This document shows positions 24,798 through 32,464 of a DNA stretch of 64,000 bases, one piece after another; positions within the stretch are counted from its first letter, which is position 1; each line of letters starts with the position of its first letter. The notes beneath the pieces were generated by a model. It was not told the origin of the DNA, did not search any database, and worked only from the letters and a program-made list of their open reading frames with translations. The translations under genes and the position numbers were made by a program. The stretch lies in NCBI RefSeq assembly GCF_011634895.1, contig NZ_SIRR01000003.1:620001-684000 (forward strand), given 5' to 3'. This stretch comes from Rheinheimera pleomorphica. GTDB taxonomy: Bacteria; Pseudomonadota; Gammaproteobacteria; Enterobacterales; Alteromonadaceae.

Positions 24798-25429
24798 GCA
24801 ATTAAAACCTTTTTGATAGGAGTCGATTGCTCTAGAGGCTTACTGTCGTCAAACCAATAGTAACTGTGTGCAATTAGCGCTAATGCGGCGATTCTGTGGC
24901 AGACGGGACCCTGAGGCTCAGGCATTAATTGTTTGAGTTCTTCGGTAAGCTCTGCCAAGGTTGAGCTAAAGGGAAGTTGAGTGAGGATATGGAGATAAGG
25001 CGATGGATCTACCTCCAGATAGCGGTAGAGCATTTTAAGATTTAGGATCCGGGTCTTAGTAAGTGTCTTTTCAGACAGAAATACCAAAGTTTGGCCACGT
25101 TCCTCTAAAAAGTTACTGAACTTAACGATCTTGTCTAAGTACTTTTGATTGGTAAGTTCGCTATGGTGTACCTCAATGTGCAATTGTTTGTTGTCGAAAG
25201 TAATTGCGCCAAAGTCAGGAGTGAACTTTTGATTATCCACCAAAAGCTTGAATACCTCTGAACCGTATGTGCTAATACGACTGTCGAACTCCAGAACCAG
25301 CGCCATTCCTAGCTCCAGATAACTTCTGAGCCTTATCGGCGCTTTATTTTTCAGGCTGAAAAAATGAGTTATGGATACGCCTTTTATCCTTGTCGGCTTT
25401 TTAATTTCCTCTTCTGAACGTTTTTTCAC
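24794..25429 (-). CDS. tnsA: TnsA-family 5'-end endonuclease, 211 aa, with altered active site
   Basis: TnsA cuts the 5' ends so that Tn7-like elements excise cleanly. The N-terminal domain keeps YLELGMALVLEFDSRISTYGSE (Glu at residue 39) and KFTPDFGAI (Asp at residue 72). The third motif, normally an acidic or Gln residue, one residue, then Lys, reads IEVHHSEL: the catalytic Lys appears replaced by His. If so, 5' cutting may be weak or lost and the element would move by cointegrates, as tnsA-less relatives do. It is the first gene of a tightly overlapping tnsA-tnsB-tnsC-tniQ operon, 60 residues shorter than Tn7 TnsA. Confidence 0.85.
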   Translation of the reverse strand: MKKRSEEEIKKPTRIKGVSITHFFSLKNKAPIRLRSYLELGMALVLEFDSRISTYGSEVFKLLVDNQKFTPDFGAITFDNKQLHIEVHHSELTNQKYLDKIVKFSNFLEERGQTLVFLSEKTLTKTRILNLKMLYRYLEVDPSPYLHILTQLPFSSTLAELTEELKQLMPEPQGPVCHRIAALALIAHSYYWFDDSKPLEQSTPIKKVLIA

Positions 25430-26260
25430 GAAAAAATCTCCCTAGCCAGTATTTACATACTAGTTTATTTATGAGAACCTGTAAGGTTATTTGCTTCTCT
25501 TTTTGGGTTTCCAGATTAACCCTGGTAGGAAAATTTCCATAAAAACCAGATGACATCGCTTAGCCTTGCTGCGTCATGCGACTAATCTGCAGAACCTCTT
25601 GTGGGAGTTGATATGCGGGTTCAGCGCGATGTCATGCGATCATGATTCCATACTTTTTAAAAGTTGAAAACTGCTTAGAAAATCTAGAATTTGCGGCTAA
25701 GTTCGGCAAAAAGTGCAGGAAATAAACCCGTCATGCTAAATACATTTGGCGGTGTTTTGCAACAACAATTTTCTAAGCTGTACGTTATTTGTCCAATATG
25801 GGCTTGTCAGCTTTCGCCAAAGCAACTCTGAAAAATGAATTAATGTTACATTAATTAATACTATTACTTTCAAACACTTATTTTTTTAGTTTGTTTTTTG
25901 CTCAATGATTGATTAATTTTTGAATACCAAGTTCGTCCAATAGGGATAAAATTAGCTCAAAAAACAACCTTTTGAGTGTACCGTTATTATGGGTATTTTT
26001 CTGTTATAGGGCATTTTTGGATGAAACTGATTGCTTAATTAATAAACAGTGGTTGTGTGTTTTTTGCGCCCCTAAAGTAGGGAAACGGAGCGAAAATTTG
26101 TTTGTGAACAGCGTTCTGTTTGCTTGTTTTTTGACCTTTTATTTCGCTTGGCTTATCCAAGTGCTTAATGTATCTAAAAAATTTGAGACTGATGGCAGCC
26201 AAGTCGATGAGTAATCAGTGCAATTTTCAGGCAGAAAGTTGCACTGATTACCTTTACTGA
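25430..26260. other. 830-bp gene-poor stretch upstream of tnsA, probable transposon end
   Basis: AT-rich and without a believable gene (an 80-codon frame at 25972-26214 has no ribosome site). It holds the tnsA promoter, three direct GTCATGC repeats (25573, 25631, 25730), the inverted pair TGACATCGC/GCGATGTCA (25551 and 25626), and two GTCCAATA boxes (about 25791 and 25935). In Tn7-like elements the end beside tnsA carries several TnsB sites, and these repeats are candidates. Confidence 0.45.
25573..25738 (+). repeat. Three direct repeats, candidate TnsB-binding sites
   Basis: GTCATGCGA at 25573-25581 and 25631-25639, and GTCATGCTA at 25730-25738, all in the same orientation in the region upstream of tnsA. 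Confidence 0.35.
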
Positions 26261-26401
26261 CTAATCGTCATCTTCGTCAGAACCACGATACTCATCATTG
26301 TTCGGGTTTAGTTGATTAGCATGATTATCGAGACTGTCCCAATATGCGTCGTTGTTTGGGTTCATGCTGTCGCTGCGATCATCATTTGATGTTCTGCTCA
26401 T
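26261..26401 (-). CDS. Tiny acidic protein with tandem NPNND repeat, 46 aa
   Basis: Not predicted by length, but convincing: it opens with an ATG overlapping the stop of the 48-aa gene upstream, with a GGAGC-type ribosome site inside that gene. The product contains two units, MNPNNDAYWDS and LNPNNDEYRGS, separated by DNHANQ, and ends in EDDD. Small proteins with this NPNNxxY wording occur widely in proteobacterial accessory DNA as hypotheticals; the role is unknown. It is co-translated with its upstream partner and diverges from the 412-codon gene at 26615. Confidence 0.65.
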   Translation of the reverse strand: MSRTSNDDRSDSMNPNNDAYWDSLDNHANQLNPNNDEYRGSDEDDD

Positions 26402-26544
26402 CCTTTTTGCTCCTTTAGCTTTGGATTAAGTTGTTTACCACGATTGCCTTGTGCTTGATCGTATTGGCGGTTAGTACCGTTGCTTCCCTTGTTTTTGTTG
26501 ACCAGGTTAGCGCTATTGTCTTGCGGCTTAATGGGTGAATTCAT
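26398..26544 (-). CDS. Tiny basic/Asn-rich protein, 48 aa
   Basis: ATG at 26544 follows AAGGAC with four bases of spacing, and the TGA stop overlaps the next ATG (TCATCC on the plus strand). The product is hydrophilic and rich in Asn, Gln, Lys and Gly (LVNKNKGSNGTNRQYDQ), with NPKLKEQ near the end echoing the NPNN unit of the neighbour. It is probably unstructured by itself. Function unknown. Confidence 0.6.
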   Translation of the reverse strand: MNSPIKPQDNSANLVNKNKGSNGTNRQYDQAQGNRGKQLNPKLKEQKG

Positions 26545-26555
26545 AAGTGTCCTTA

Positions 26556-26584
26556 TTGATGTTGCCAATTGGCATCGCTATAGT
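26556..26584 (+). promoter_or_regulatory. Sigma-70 promoter of the 412-codon gene
   Basis: TTGATG and TATAGT with a 17-bp spacer lie 31 bases before the ATG at 26615. This position argues against the longer reading starting at 26480 or 26531. Confidence 0.55.
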
Positions 26585-26614
26585 CGCAAAGGATGGAGAG
26601 CAAAAAAGGGACAA

Positions 26615-27853
26615 ATGACTGAAATGCTTGCTAAGGAACTGCAAACAGGCCTGAATTTTCTGATGTGGCCTGACTTATTAGCCAGGGGGTGTTTACACAC
26701 GCAAACCTTATCAGAGTTTTTGTTGGCAGTAGTTCGGCTAAAACCTGAAAATAAACATGTTACAGCAGATCATGCTATGTTCAGGAAAGTGCGGGAAGGT
26801 AGCTTTACTGAAGACGACGCCGTTACATTTTTTCATCGTTATAACCTGGATACTAATTCGGAGTCACAACCGTTTTTAGATATAGGTGCCTGGCCAATCA
26901 TTCAGCAGTTACTCCAAAAAGAGATAGAGTTCGTCAATTGTTCTGAACTGCAGCAAAAGCAGAAAAAGACGACTCTTCAGGTACTCCATTTTTTATCTGG
27001 GCTTTGTGATGTTGATCGAGACTTTATAACTGAGTGCAGACGGTATGCGCCTGAGGTAAATCACGAGCTCTTAAACTCAGCATTTCAGGAGTGGCTACTG
27101 ATTGAGTGTGATTTTAAGAACTGGGATCGTTCACAAGATGCCCAGCTGATGGTCGCCATCGTCCTGCACATGGCCGCGCTGTTTAACGTCTATGTGAAGA
27201 ACAGATTTCCTGATGAAACCGGCCAGTTAAGCTACAAATCAATAATTCCTCGTATTCTGCCAGAAGTGATAACAAGTCGGGGACTGCTCACATTTCTCAA
27301 TGCTAATCATAAATTTGTCGATATGGCCAAAACAGCTTGGGAGAAGAGCTCATTTCGTTATGGAGACAAAGTTACTTGGCACGCGTTTTATCAAGATTTG
27401 GCAAGGGCTGAGCATCTACCGTGTGAATGGTATTTAGATGAAAAACGTAAAATGCCGACGGAGCTCATTGATCCTGACGTCAGTAAAATCAAAAAACGGA
27501 TAGAAAGGATAAAGAATGGTTTTGCGGATGGAAAGAGCCTAAAACCAAATCTGATGACTGCTTCAGACCTGCAATGGTTGATAAAACCTCTGGCACCTCA
27601 GTCTGCTGGACAAAATGATGAAAGTTTGTTGGAGTTTTTCCTTGTCGGAATTATGGAGCTCGTCCAATCAGAGCTGCTCAACAAAGGCATCGATCCCCAT
27701 ACCATCTGTAAGCTTTTTGCACGATACCCTTTGTACCTGGAAACAGTAGAGCATCGCTATGAGCACTTTTGTCTGACCGGCCAAGTTCCTCGTCAATTTA
27801 GCCATAGCCCAACATTAAGTGGCACAGCCAACCAAGGGAGTATAAATGAATAA
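26615..27853 (+). CDS. Orphan helical protein, 412 aa, first gene of a two-gene unit
   Basis: I do not recognise the family. The start at 26615 is chosen because a good promoter lies just upstream and GGATGGAG precedes it; starts at 26531 or 26480 would overlap the opposite small genes. The product is soluble and almost entirely helical, with no signal peptide, no nucleotide-binding motif and no obvious nuclease site. The start TEMLAKELQTGLNFLMWPDLL and the Cys/Trp-rich middle are distinctive, and a basic patch (DPDVSKIKKRIERIKNGF) lies around residue 295. Its stop overlaps the ATG of the downstream membrane protein by eight bases, so the two were translationally coupled before an insertion sequence split the second. 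Confidence 0.6.
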   Translation: MTEMLAKELQTGLNFLMWPDLLARGCLHTQTLSEFLLAVVRLKPENKHVTADHAMFRKVREGSFTEDDAVTFFHRYNLDTNSESQPFLDIGAWPIIQQLLQKEIEFVNCSELQQKQKKTTLQVLHFLSGLCDVDRDFITECRRYAPEVNHELLNSAFQEWLLIECDFKNWDRSQDAQLMVAIVLHMAALFNVYVKNRFPDETGQLSYKSIIPRILPEVITSRGLLTFLNANHKFVDMAKTAWEKSSFRYGDKVTWHAFYQDLARAEHLPCEWYLDEKRKMPTELIDPDVSKIKKRIERIKNGFADGKSLKPNLMTASDLQWLIKPLAPQSAGQNDESLLEFFLVGIMELVQSELLNKGIDPHTICKLFARYPLYLETVEHRYEHFCLTGQVPRQFSHSPTLSGTANQGSINE

Positions 27854-27863
27854 ACAAAATTAC
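27846..27863 (+). pseudogene. First six codons of the interrupted membrane-protein gene
   Basis: ATG at 27846 overlaps the upstream stop and reads MNKQNY up to the insertion point. Its last eight bases (AAAATTAC, 27856-27863) are the left target duplicate. The frame resumes exactly after the duplicate on the other side of the element. Confidence 0.75.
27856..27863. repeat. Left 8-bp target-site duplicate
   Basis: AAAATTAC here and AAAATTGC at 31236-31243 flank the ISL3 element, differing at one base. ISL3-family insertions duplicate 8 bp. Confidence 0.75.
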
Positions 27864-27887
27864 GGGTATACGGATTTAATGGTTGAT
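27864..27887 (+). repeat. Left terminal inverted repeat of the ISL3 element
   Basis: Starts GGGTATACGG and ends AATGGTTGAT; it pairs with 31212-31235. Confidence 0.85.
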
Positions 27888-27921
27888 GGGGCACCTTCAC
27901 CCCATCAATCTGATACCACCC

Positions 27922-29211
27922 TCAGATGGTTGATAGATCGACTCCGTAGTTGAGTTCCTCTGCGAAGTCCGGCAGTCCGTAACCGATGGTTTTCTTGTAC
28001 AAAGGAGAGACCTTCGCAGTCGGTGCCTTCTTCTTGTGCTTCGTGGTGTAGAGCATTCGTGCCCGCATCACCTCGAAGGAGTAACCGCGCCCTTCACGGT
28101 TCTTGTCCTTGGCCAGTCGGTTGATGGACTCCGTGTAAGCGTTGGTGACGGGCATGTCCGTCTCGAAGTAGGTCATGGTCTCTTCGCGCCAGTTTCCCAC
28201 TGCCCTGACCAGATCGCTCCAGACTTCCTTTTGGCCCTTCGGGATGGTGGCTATCCACTCGTCCAGGGCGGCTTCTGCCTGGAGCCGTGTGGTGGCGTCC
28301 CAGATGCCGTAGAAGCGCTCCTTGTGCTCGTAGGCGGCCAGCAGTTGCGGGAACGCGCCTGTCCAGGTCTCCATGATGAGGCGCTCCCGGTCTGAGACTT
28401 CGTGAGCGCGTTTCAGCAGGATTTTCCGGTCTCCCTTGAGAGTCCGGCTCTGGGACGGTTTCAGCTCCTTTCTGAGGCCCTTGCGCACTCTCACTAGGGC
28501 ATCGTTGGCCATGCGCACCACATGGAACTTATCGACCACGATACGGGCCTGGGGCAGCACAGCCTTGACCGCTGCCCGGTAGGGGTTCCACATGTCCATG
28601 CTGACGATCTCGACCTTCTGCCGGTCTTTCAGCTTCATCAGGTAGTTGGTCACCACGTCCTGGCGGCGGGTGGCCAGCAGGTCGAGCAGGGTTCGCTCCT
28701 CAATGTTGGTCAGAATGCAGCGGTAGCGCTTGTTCAGGTATAGCTCGTCAATGCCCAGGATGCGGGGCGTCTCGAAGCGGTGCCAGCGCCCCAGCAACTC
28801 GGCGCGGGCGTTGAAGATGTCGCGCACCGTCTTCTCGTCCAGGCCGGTCTGTGCCGCCACAAAGGTGTAGGGGTGGTTGAAGGATTCTTTCTCCACGTAC
28901 TCATGCAGCCGCAGTGTCATACGGAATCCGTCCACCATCTCCGGTAGCTGGGGCCTGAATGTTGTCTTGCAGGCCCGGCAGGTGTATCGGCGGCGGACCA
29001 CCCAGAGAGTGACCCGCTTGCCGTGGATGGGCAGATCACGATAGGGAACGTCACGCTTGCCGAACCGTACGAACTCACCCTGCACGCCGCATTCCTCGCA
29101 GGCGATGGGATCGGGCACGTCCACCTGGAAGTGCATTTCGTCGTCGGTTGATTTGCAGCCCAGTACTTGGTATTGCGGCAGGTGAAGGATGTTGTCGGGA
29201 AGTTCGGTCAT
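27922..29211 (-). CDS. tnpA: ISL3-family transposase, 429 aa
   Basis: The N-terminal zinc finger (CEECGVQGEFVRFG... CRACKTTF) and the DDE core (GIDELYLNKRYRCIL for the first Asp, VDKFHVVRMAND for the second, and NAYTESINRLAKDKNREGRGYSFE for the Glu) are those of ISL3-family transposases. The length is standard and the frame is intact, so the element may still move. It lies just inside the left end, with lspA directly upstream on the same strand. Confidence 0.93.
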   Translation of the reverse strand: MTELPDNILHLPQYQVLGCKSTDDEMHFQVDVPDPIACEECGVQGEFVRFGKRDVPYRDLPIHGKRVTLWVVRRRYTCRACKTTFRPQLPEMVDGFRMTLRLHEYVEKESFNHPYTFVAAQTGLDEKTVRDIFNARAELLGRWHRFETPRILGIDELYLNKRYRCILTNIEERTLLDLLATRRQDVVTNYLMKLKDRQKVEIVSMDMWNPYRAAVKAVLPQARIVVDKFHVVRMANDALVRVRKGLRKELKPSQSRTLKGDRKILLKRAHEVSDRERLIMETWTGAFPQLLAAYEHKERFYGIWDATTRLQAEAALDEWIATIPKGQKEVWSDLVRAVGNWREETMTYFETDMPVTNAYTESINRLAKDKNREGRGYSFEVMRARMLYTTKHKKKAPTAKVSPLYKKTIGYGLPDFAEELNYGVDLSTI

Positions 29212-29232
29212 GGTGTTGTATAGGCGTAGGTG

Positions 29233-29745
29233 TCAGTCAGATCCATCCGACTCGGCATTGGTGTTTGCTTTTTTACCCAACAAGCTGCTGGAAACTAAAA
29301 GTAAGGCACCGAGGACAATTGCAATATCAGCCAGGTTGAAGGCCGGCCAATGCCAGTCTCGCCAATAGAAATCAAAGGAATCCACAACATAGCCGCGAAA
29401 GACCCGGTCAATCAGGTTGCCCATGGCGCCACCGAGGATAAGACTGTAAGCGATGGCTTCTCCTTTATGACGATTTTCAAGGATCAGCTTGATCAGAAAA
29501 ATCGAGACCACTACCGCGATTCCGATAAAAAAGTAGCGCTGCCAGCCTCCACCATTCGCAAAAAGACTGAATGCGGCACCGGTATTCCATACGTGTACCC
29601 AGTTAAAGAATGAGGTCACTGAAATAGACTCGCCATATGCCATTGATTGTTGCACCAGCCATTTTATGGCCTGATCAGACGCTGCCAGCAGGCCCGATAT
29701 GGACAACAGAGCGTACGGTGACAGATGTTTGCCAAAAATGGACAT
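29233..29745 (-). CDS. lspA: Lipoprotein signal peptidase, element-borne copy, 170 aa
   Basis: An inner-membrane aspartyl protease that cleaves prolipoprotein signal peptides. Four membrane segments are visible, with the catalytic motifs LGGAMGNLIDRVFRGYVVDS (first Asp) and FNLADIAIVLGA (second Asp). It stands between a metal transporter and a transposase, as in ISPpu12. It is an extra copy riding on the element, not the housekeeping lspA. Why metal-resistance elements carry lspA is unresolved. The gene is three bases from the transporter, so the two share a transcript. Confidence 0.92.
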   Translation of the reverse strand: MSIFGKHLSPYALLSISGLLAASDQAIKWLVQQSMAYGESISVTSFFNWVHVWNTGAAFSLFANGGGWQRYFFIGIAVVVSIFLIKLILENRHKGEAIAYSLILGGAMGNLIDRVFRGYVVDSFDFYWRDWHWPAFNLADIAIVLGALLLVSSSLLGKKANTNAESDGSD

Positions 29746-29748
29746 TGC

Positions 29749-30645
29749 TTAATCCTTGAGCGCCAGAATGCGTCTAGCACCGTTAAGTACAATTACCCCC
29801 GCGATGGTGCCGATAATCAGATCCGGATAATTGGACCCGGTCCACGCGACCAGAGCGCCGGCGGTGATGACCCCCAGGTTGATCACCACGTCGTTGGCCG
29901 AGAATATCCAGCTTGCCTTCATGTGCGCCCCGCCCTCCCGATGTTTGGATATGAGCAGCAGACAACTGGTATTGGCAATCAATGCGACGAATGCGATAGC
30001 CATCATCACCAGCGATTCAGGCTCACTACCGAATACAAAGCGTCTCACCACCTCTATGAGTACGCCCACAGCCAAGATCAGTTGCAGTACACCAGCAAGA
30101 TGCGCGGCACGTACCTGCATTTTCACGCTATGTCCAACCGCATAAAGGGCAAGCCCGTACACCGCCGCATCGGCAAAATTGTCCAGGGATTCTCCAATCA
30201 GGCCGGTGGACCGGGCGATCAGACCGGCAGTCATTTCCACCACGAACAGAAGTGCATTGATGCCGAGCAACCAGCGCAGGGTCCCGGATTCTTGCTTAGC
30301 AGAAGCTGCCGAAAACTCGGCGGCCTTGATGGTCTCCGGATTTGCAGCGACGGTTTCCTGAAGCGAGGCGCCTAGCCCCAAGGTCTTCAGTTTCGAGGTG
30401 ACGGGCTCGACCTCACCGTCATGCACGACCTTCAACCGGCGGTTCGACAAGTCGAAGGACAGTGCCCGAATCCCCTCAACGCCGTTCAGGGCCAGGCGAA
30501 TCATGCGCTCTTCTGATGGACAGTCCATCTTCGGCACGGCATAAACACTGACCCATTCCCCCGACGCATCGGAGGAGGCCTGCATATCGGTATCCGCCGC
30601 AGGCCTTGCATGGTCGCCACAGGGGCCTCCGCAGTTTTTACTCAT
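29749..30645 (-). CDS. CDF-family cation efflux protein with N-terminal HMA-like domain, 298 aa
   Basis: Residues 30-95 form a heavy-metal-associated-like domain (YAVPKMDCPSEERMIRLAL) in which the metal-binding Cys pair is reduced to CPSEE. From about residue 115 come six membrane segments of a cation diffusion facilitator, with the metal-site motifs GESLDNFADAAVYGL and SANDVVINLG. It exports divalent metals (Zn, Cd, Co or Pb are possible) from the cytoplasm. A MerR-type operator lies in front of it, and the regulator gene diverges from it. Confidence 0.88.
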   Translation of the reverse strand: MSKNCGGPCGDHARPAADTDMQASSDASGEWVSVYAVPKMDCPSEERMIRLALNGVEGIRALSFDLSNRRLKVVHDGEVEPVTSKLKTLGLGASLQETVAANPETIKAAEFSAASAKQESGTLRWLLGINALLFVVEMTAGLIARSTGLIGESLDNFADAAVYGLALYAVGHSVKMQVRAAHLAGVLQLILAVGVLIEVVRRFVFGSEPESLVMMAIAFVALIANTSCLLLISKHREGGAHMKASWIFSANDVVINLGVITAGALVAWTGSNYPDLIIGTIAGVIVLNGARRILALKD

Positions 30646-30678
30646 GATATGACTCCACTTGAATGTGATCGGGTTTTC

Positions 30679-30709
30679 ATTTAAAACTATATAGTCGCTA
30701 TAAGGTCAA
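30679..30709 (-). promoter_or_regulatory. MerR-type promoter/operator of the metal transporter
   Basis: On the minus strand TTGACC and TTAAAT are separated by 19 bp, longer than normal, and the spacer contains the palindrome ATAGCGACTAT. This layout is typical for CadR/PbrR activators, which untwist the DNA when metal binds. Confidence 0.75.
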
Positions 30710-30740
30710 TAGCGTAGAGAATCCGTTGCGGAGGAACCCG

Positions 30741-31148
30741 ATGCGTATTGGTCAGTTGGCACAGTCAGTAGGGGTAGATACACAGACGATCCGCTTCTAC
30801 GAACGGCAGGGCTTGTTGCCGCCGCCTGGTCGGCAGGAGAACGGTTACCGTGTCTATACCGAGAAACACGTTGAGCGGCTGGCCTTTATTCGTCGCTGCC
30901 GCATCCTGGATCTGTCACTGGCAGAAATTCACGAACTAAAGCGCTATCAGGACGACCCTCATCAGTCCTGTACCGCTGTCAATGCCTTGCTCGATGATCA
31001 CATCTCTCATGTGCGCTCGCAGATAACCGCTCTACAGGCGCTTGAGAAACAACTCGTTTCACTAAGAGCGCGTTGCAACGATGACCGGGAAGTTAAGGCG
31101 TGTGGGGTTCTTGCTGGAATTAGCGAAGGAAACATGCACCAGCAGTAG
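30741..31148 (+). CDS. MerR-family metal regulator (CadR/PbrR-like), 135 aa
   Basis: The ATG at 30741 is chosen because GGAGG lies six bases before it; an ATG-like codon at 30726 is less likely. The N-terminal winged helix (RIGQLAQSVGVDTQTIRFYERQGLL) is followed by a dimerisation helix and three Cys residues in SCTAV, RARCND and VKACGVL, the set that binds Cd or Pb in CadR/PbrR. It would activate the divergent transporter-lspA-tnpA transcript when the metal is present. The His at the end of HQQ is part of a short tail. Confidence 0.9.
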   Translation: MRIGQLAQSVGVDTQTIRFYERQGLLPPPGRQENGYRVYTEKHVERLAFIRRCRILDLSLAEIHELKRYQDDPHQSCTAVNALLDDHISHVRSQITALQALEKQLVSLRARCNDDREVKACGVLAGISEGNMHQQ

Positions 31149-31211
31149 GTGAAGCATCAACCAGATAATCCGATGAGATGCCGGTCTGTCTCACTCTCAT
31201 GCAAAGGTAAG

Positions 31212-31235
31212 ATCAACCATTTAATCCCCTTACCC
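31212..31235 (-). repeat. Right terminal inverted repeat of the ISL3 element
   Basis: Reads ATCAACCATT...CCTTACCC on the plus strand; complementary to the left end at 20 of 24 positions. Confidence 0.85.
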
Positions 31236-31867
31236 AAAATTGCAAGAAGCTCTCTGATATTGGGCGACGCTGGGGTATAGCCCTTATGTTTTTGGCCTTT
31301 GCATATTCGGGAGCACTTTATTTACTTAAAGAGGCCCTTATCGACAGCTCTGCATTTGTAACGCTGATAATCGCTGGAACCTGCGTCAGTTTGATATTCA
31401 TATTTGCACCGTTGGTGTCGGAAATTACTATCGCCGGGAACGTGATCAAACTAAGAGAAGTAAAATCTCAGGCTGAGAAATCCATAGCTGAATTTGATTC
31501 TGCGAGAATTTCACTGCTAGTTGCAGTTATTTCAACACTTAAGACGAGCCTCCCTGAACTCAGCCATGCTTTGGCCAAGACAGATAACAGAGCTGGTCAA
31601 TTTCTCGATTTATATAATTCAAATAAAGATTTGGTTAACAACGAGCAGTTCCGAAGGGAGGTTTTGTCAGCTGCGAAGGTCTTTAAATATGAGGTTTTCA
31701 ATCAAATTCAAATGGAATGTTTTTTTTCGGGAGAGGACATGTCTAAGGCTGTGATGCCTGACGCAATGGATCGATTATTTATAGAAAAGTACGGTGCTAG
31801 CAAGCCATTGACGCCCGTATTTAAGCAGTATCGGGAGCTTTATACTCTGGTTGAACTCCTTAGTTAG
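31236..31867 (+). pseudogene. Rest of the membrane-protein gene split by the ISL3 element
   Basis: Starting with the right target duplicate, the frame reads ..CKKLSDIGRRWGIALMFLAF.. in phase with the six codons at 27846, giving an ancestral protein of 213 aa. It has two N-terminal membrane segments (MFLAFAYSGALYLL and AFVTLIIAGTCVSLIFIF) and a helical cytoplasmic domain of about 140 residues with coiled-coil potential (EVKSQAEKSIAEFDSARI). An in-frame ATG at 31286 could still yield a 193-aa product. The family is unknown; it is the coupled partner of the 412-codon gene. Confidence 0.75.
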
Positions 31868-32117
31868 GATGTTTCTACTCAACGCTAAGCCGCCCTAGTT
31901 GTGGTACAAAATGTCCAACTATATAGATAAAGTAGTGCAATTTGTAACATTCTTCGCAATATCAATGCGCTACAGTTTGATTGCGATTTGTTCGTAAATA
32001 GTGGGAAGGTGTAGTCGGTCTTAGGTTTGTACACTGAAAATCGGAATATTGGACTTCCCCTAAATTACTAGACACCTCTGAGTTAGATTCTCTAACTCAG
32101 AGGTGTCTAGGAAACTG
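31868..32117. other. Intergenic stretch with IS debris
   Basis: No gene. It ends in the perfect palindrome at 32068-32110. On the left of the palindrome the sequence GGACTTCCCCTAAATTACTA looks like an IS end. Confidence 0.4.
32068..32110. repeat. Perfect 20-bp inverted repeat with 3-nt spacer
   Basis: CTAGACACCTCTGAGTTAGA and its exact complement, separated by TTC. Two IS ends abutted with a 3-bp gap, as in IS3-type circle junctions, would look like this; it could also be a strong hairpin. Confidence 0.7.
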
Positions 32118-32411
32118 GTTGCCATTCAATATGGAATTAACCAATGGGTTCATGAAGCTGAAATGAGAGATATCCTAGCCAGGCTTGATGCACTTCCACA
32201 AACGGCAGTTATCCGAAAGCAAACGGTGGAGCATCCGTTCGGAACAATTAAAATCTGGATGGGTGCGACTCACTTCCTGATGGGGCGATTTAAAAAACGT
32301 CAGCACCGAAATCAGTCTACATGTACGAGGCTGAGCTATAACCTGAAAAGGATGATATCAATCTGGGGTACTGAAGGATTAGCCAGTAAGCTGCGAGAGC
32401 ATTACGGTTAA
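32118..32411 (+). pseudogene. C-terminal fragment of an IS1182-family transposase
   Basis: The text KQTVEHPFGTIKIWMGATHF and, at the end, YNLKRMISIWGTEGL match the C-terminus of IS1182-like transposases. The N-terminal three quarters are missing. Between the two matches, the reading GRFKKRQHRNQSTCTRL is out of register: shifting one base gives FKNVSTEISLHV, so at least one inserted base and a second small indel have occurred. It is a dead remnant. Confidence 0.75.
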
Positions 32412-32464
32412 CGGCGATAGCTGCTTCAACCCATGATAACAACCCAGGCGCTCAAAGCTGACCA

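Larger units (their letters stand above)
27864..31235. mobile_element. ISPpu12-like ISL3-family element carrying metal-resistance genes, 3372 bp
   Basis: The element is bounded by 24-bp imperfect inverted ends (27864-27887 and 31212-31235, 20 of 24 matching) and an 8-bp target duplicate. It carries an ISL3 transposase, lspA, an HMA-CDF cation transporter and a divergent MerR regulator, the gene set of ISPpu12 from the TOL plasmid; from memory its length is the same, which I could not check. Its GC content is higher than the DNA around it. The insertion sits at codon 6 of a membrane-protein gene, and removing it plus one duplicate restores that gene. The single mismatch between duplicates suggests the insertion is not brand new. 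Confidence 0.88.

Noticed and set aside
25972-26214. 80-codon plus-strand frame upstream of the tiny gene pair
   Set aside because: No ribosome site, a very AT-rich start and no recognisable fold; treated as chance within the gene-poor end region.
28036-28395. 119-codon frame opposite the ISL3 transposase
   Set aside because: Antisense shadow of tnpA; its reading reflects transposase codon pattern.
29725-30375. 216-codon frame opposite the CDF transporter
   Set aside because: Antisense shadow of a well-recognised gene, with His/Gln-rich unnatural composition.
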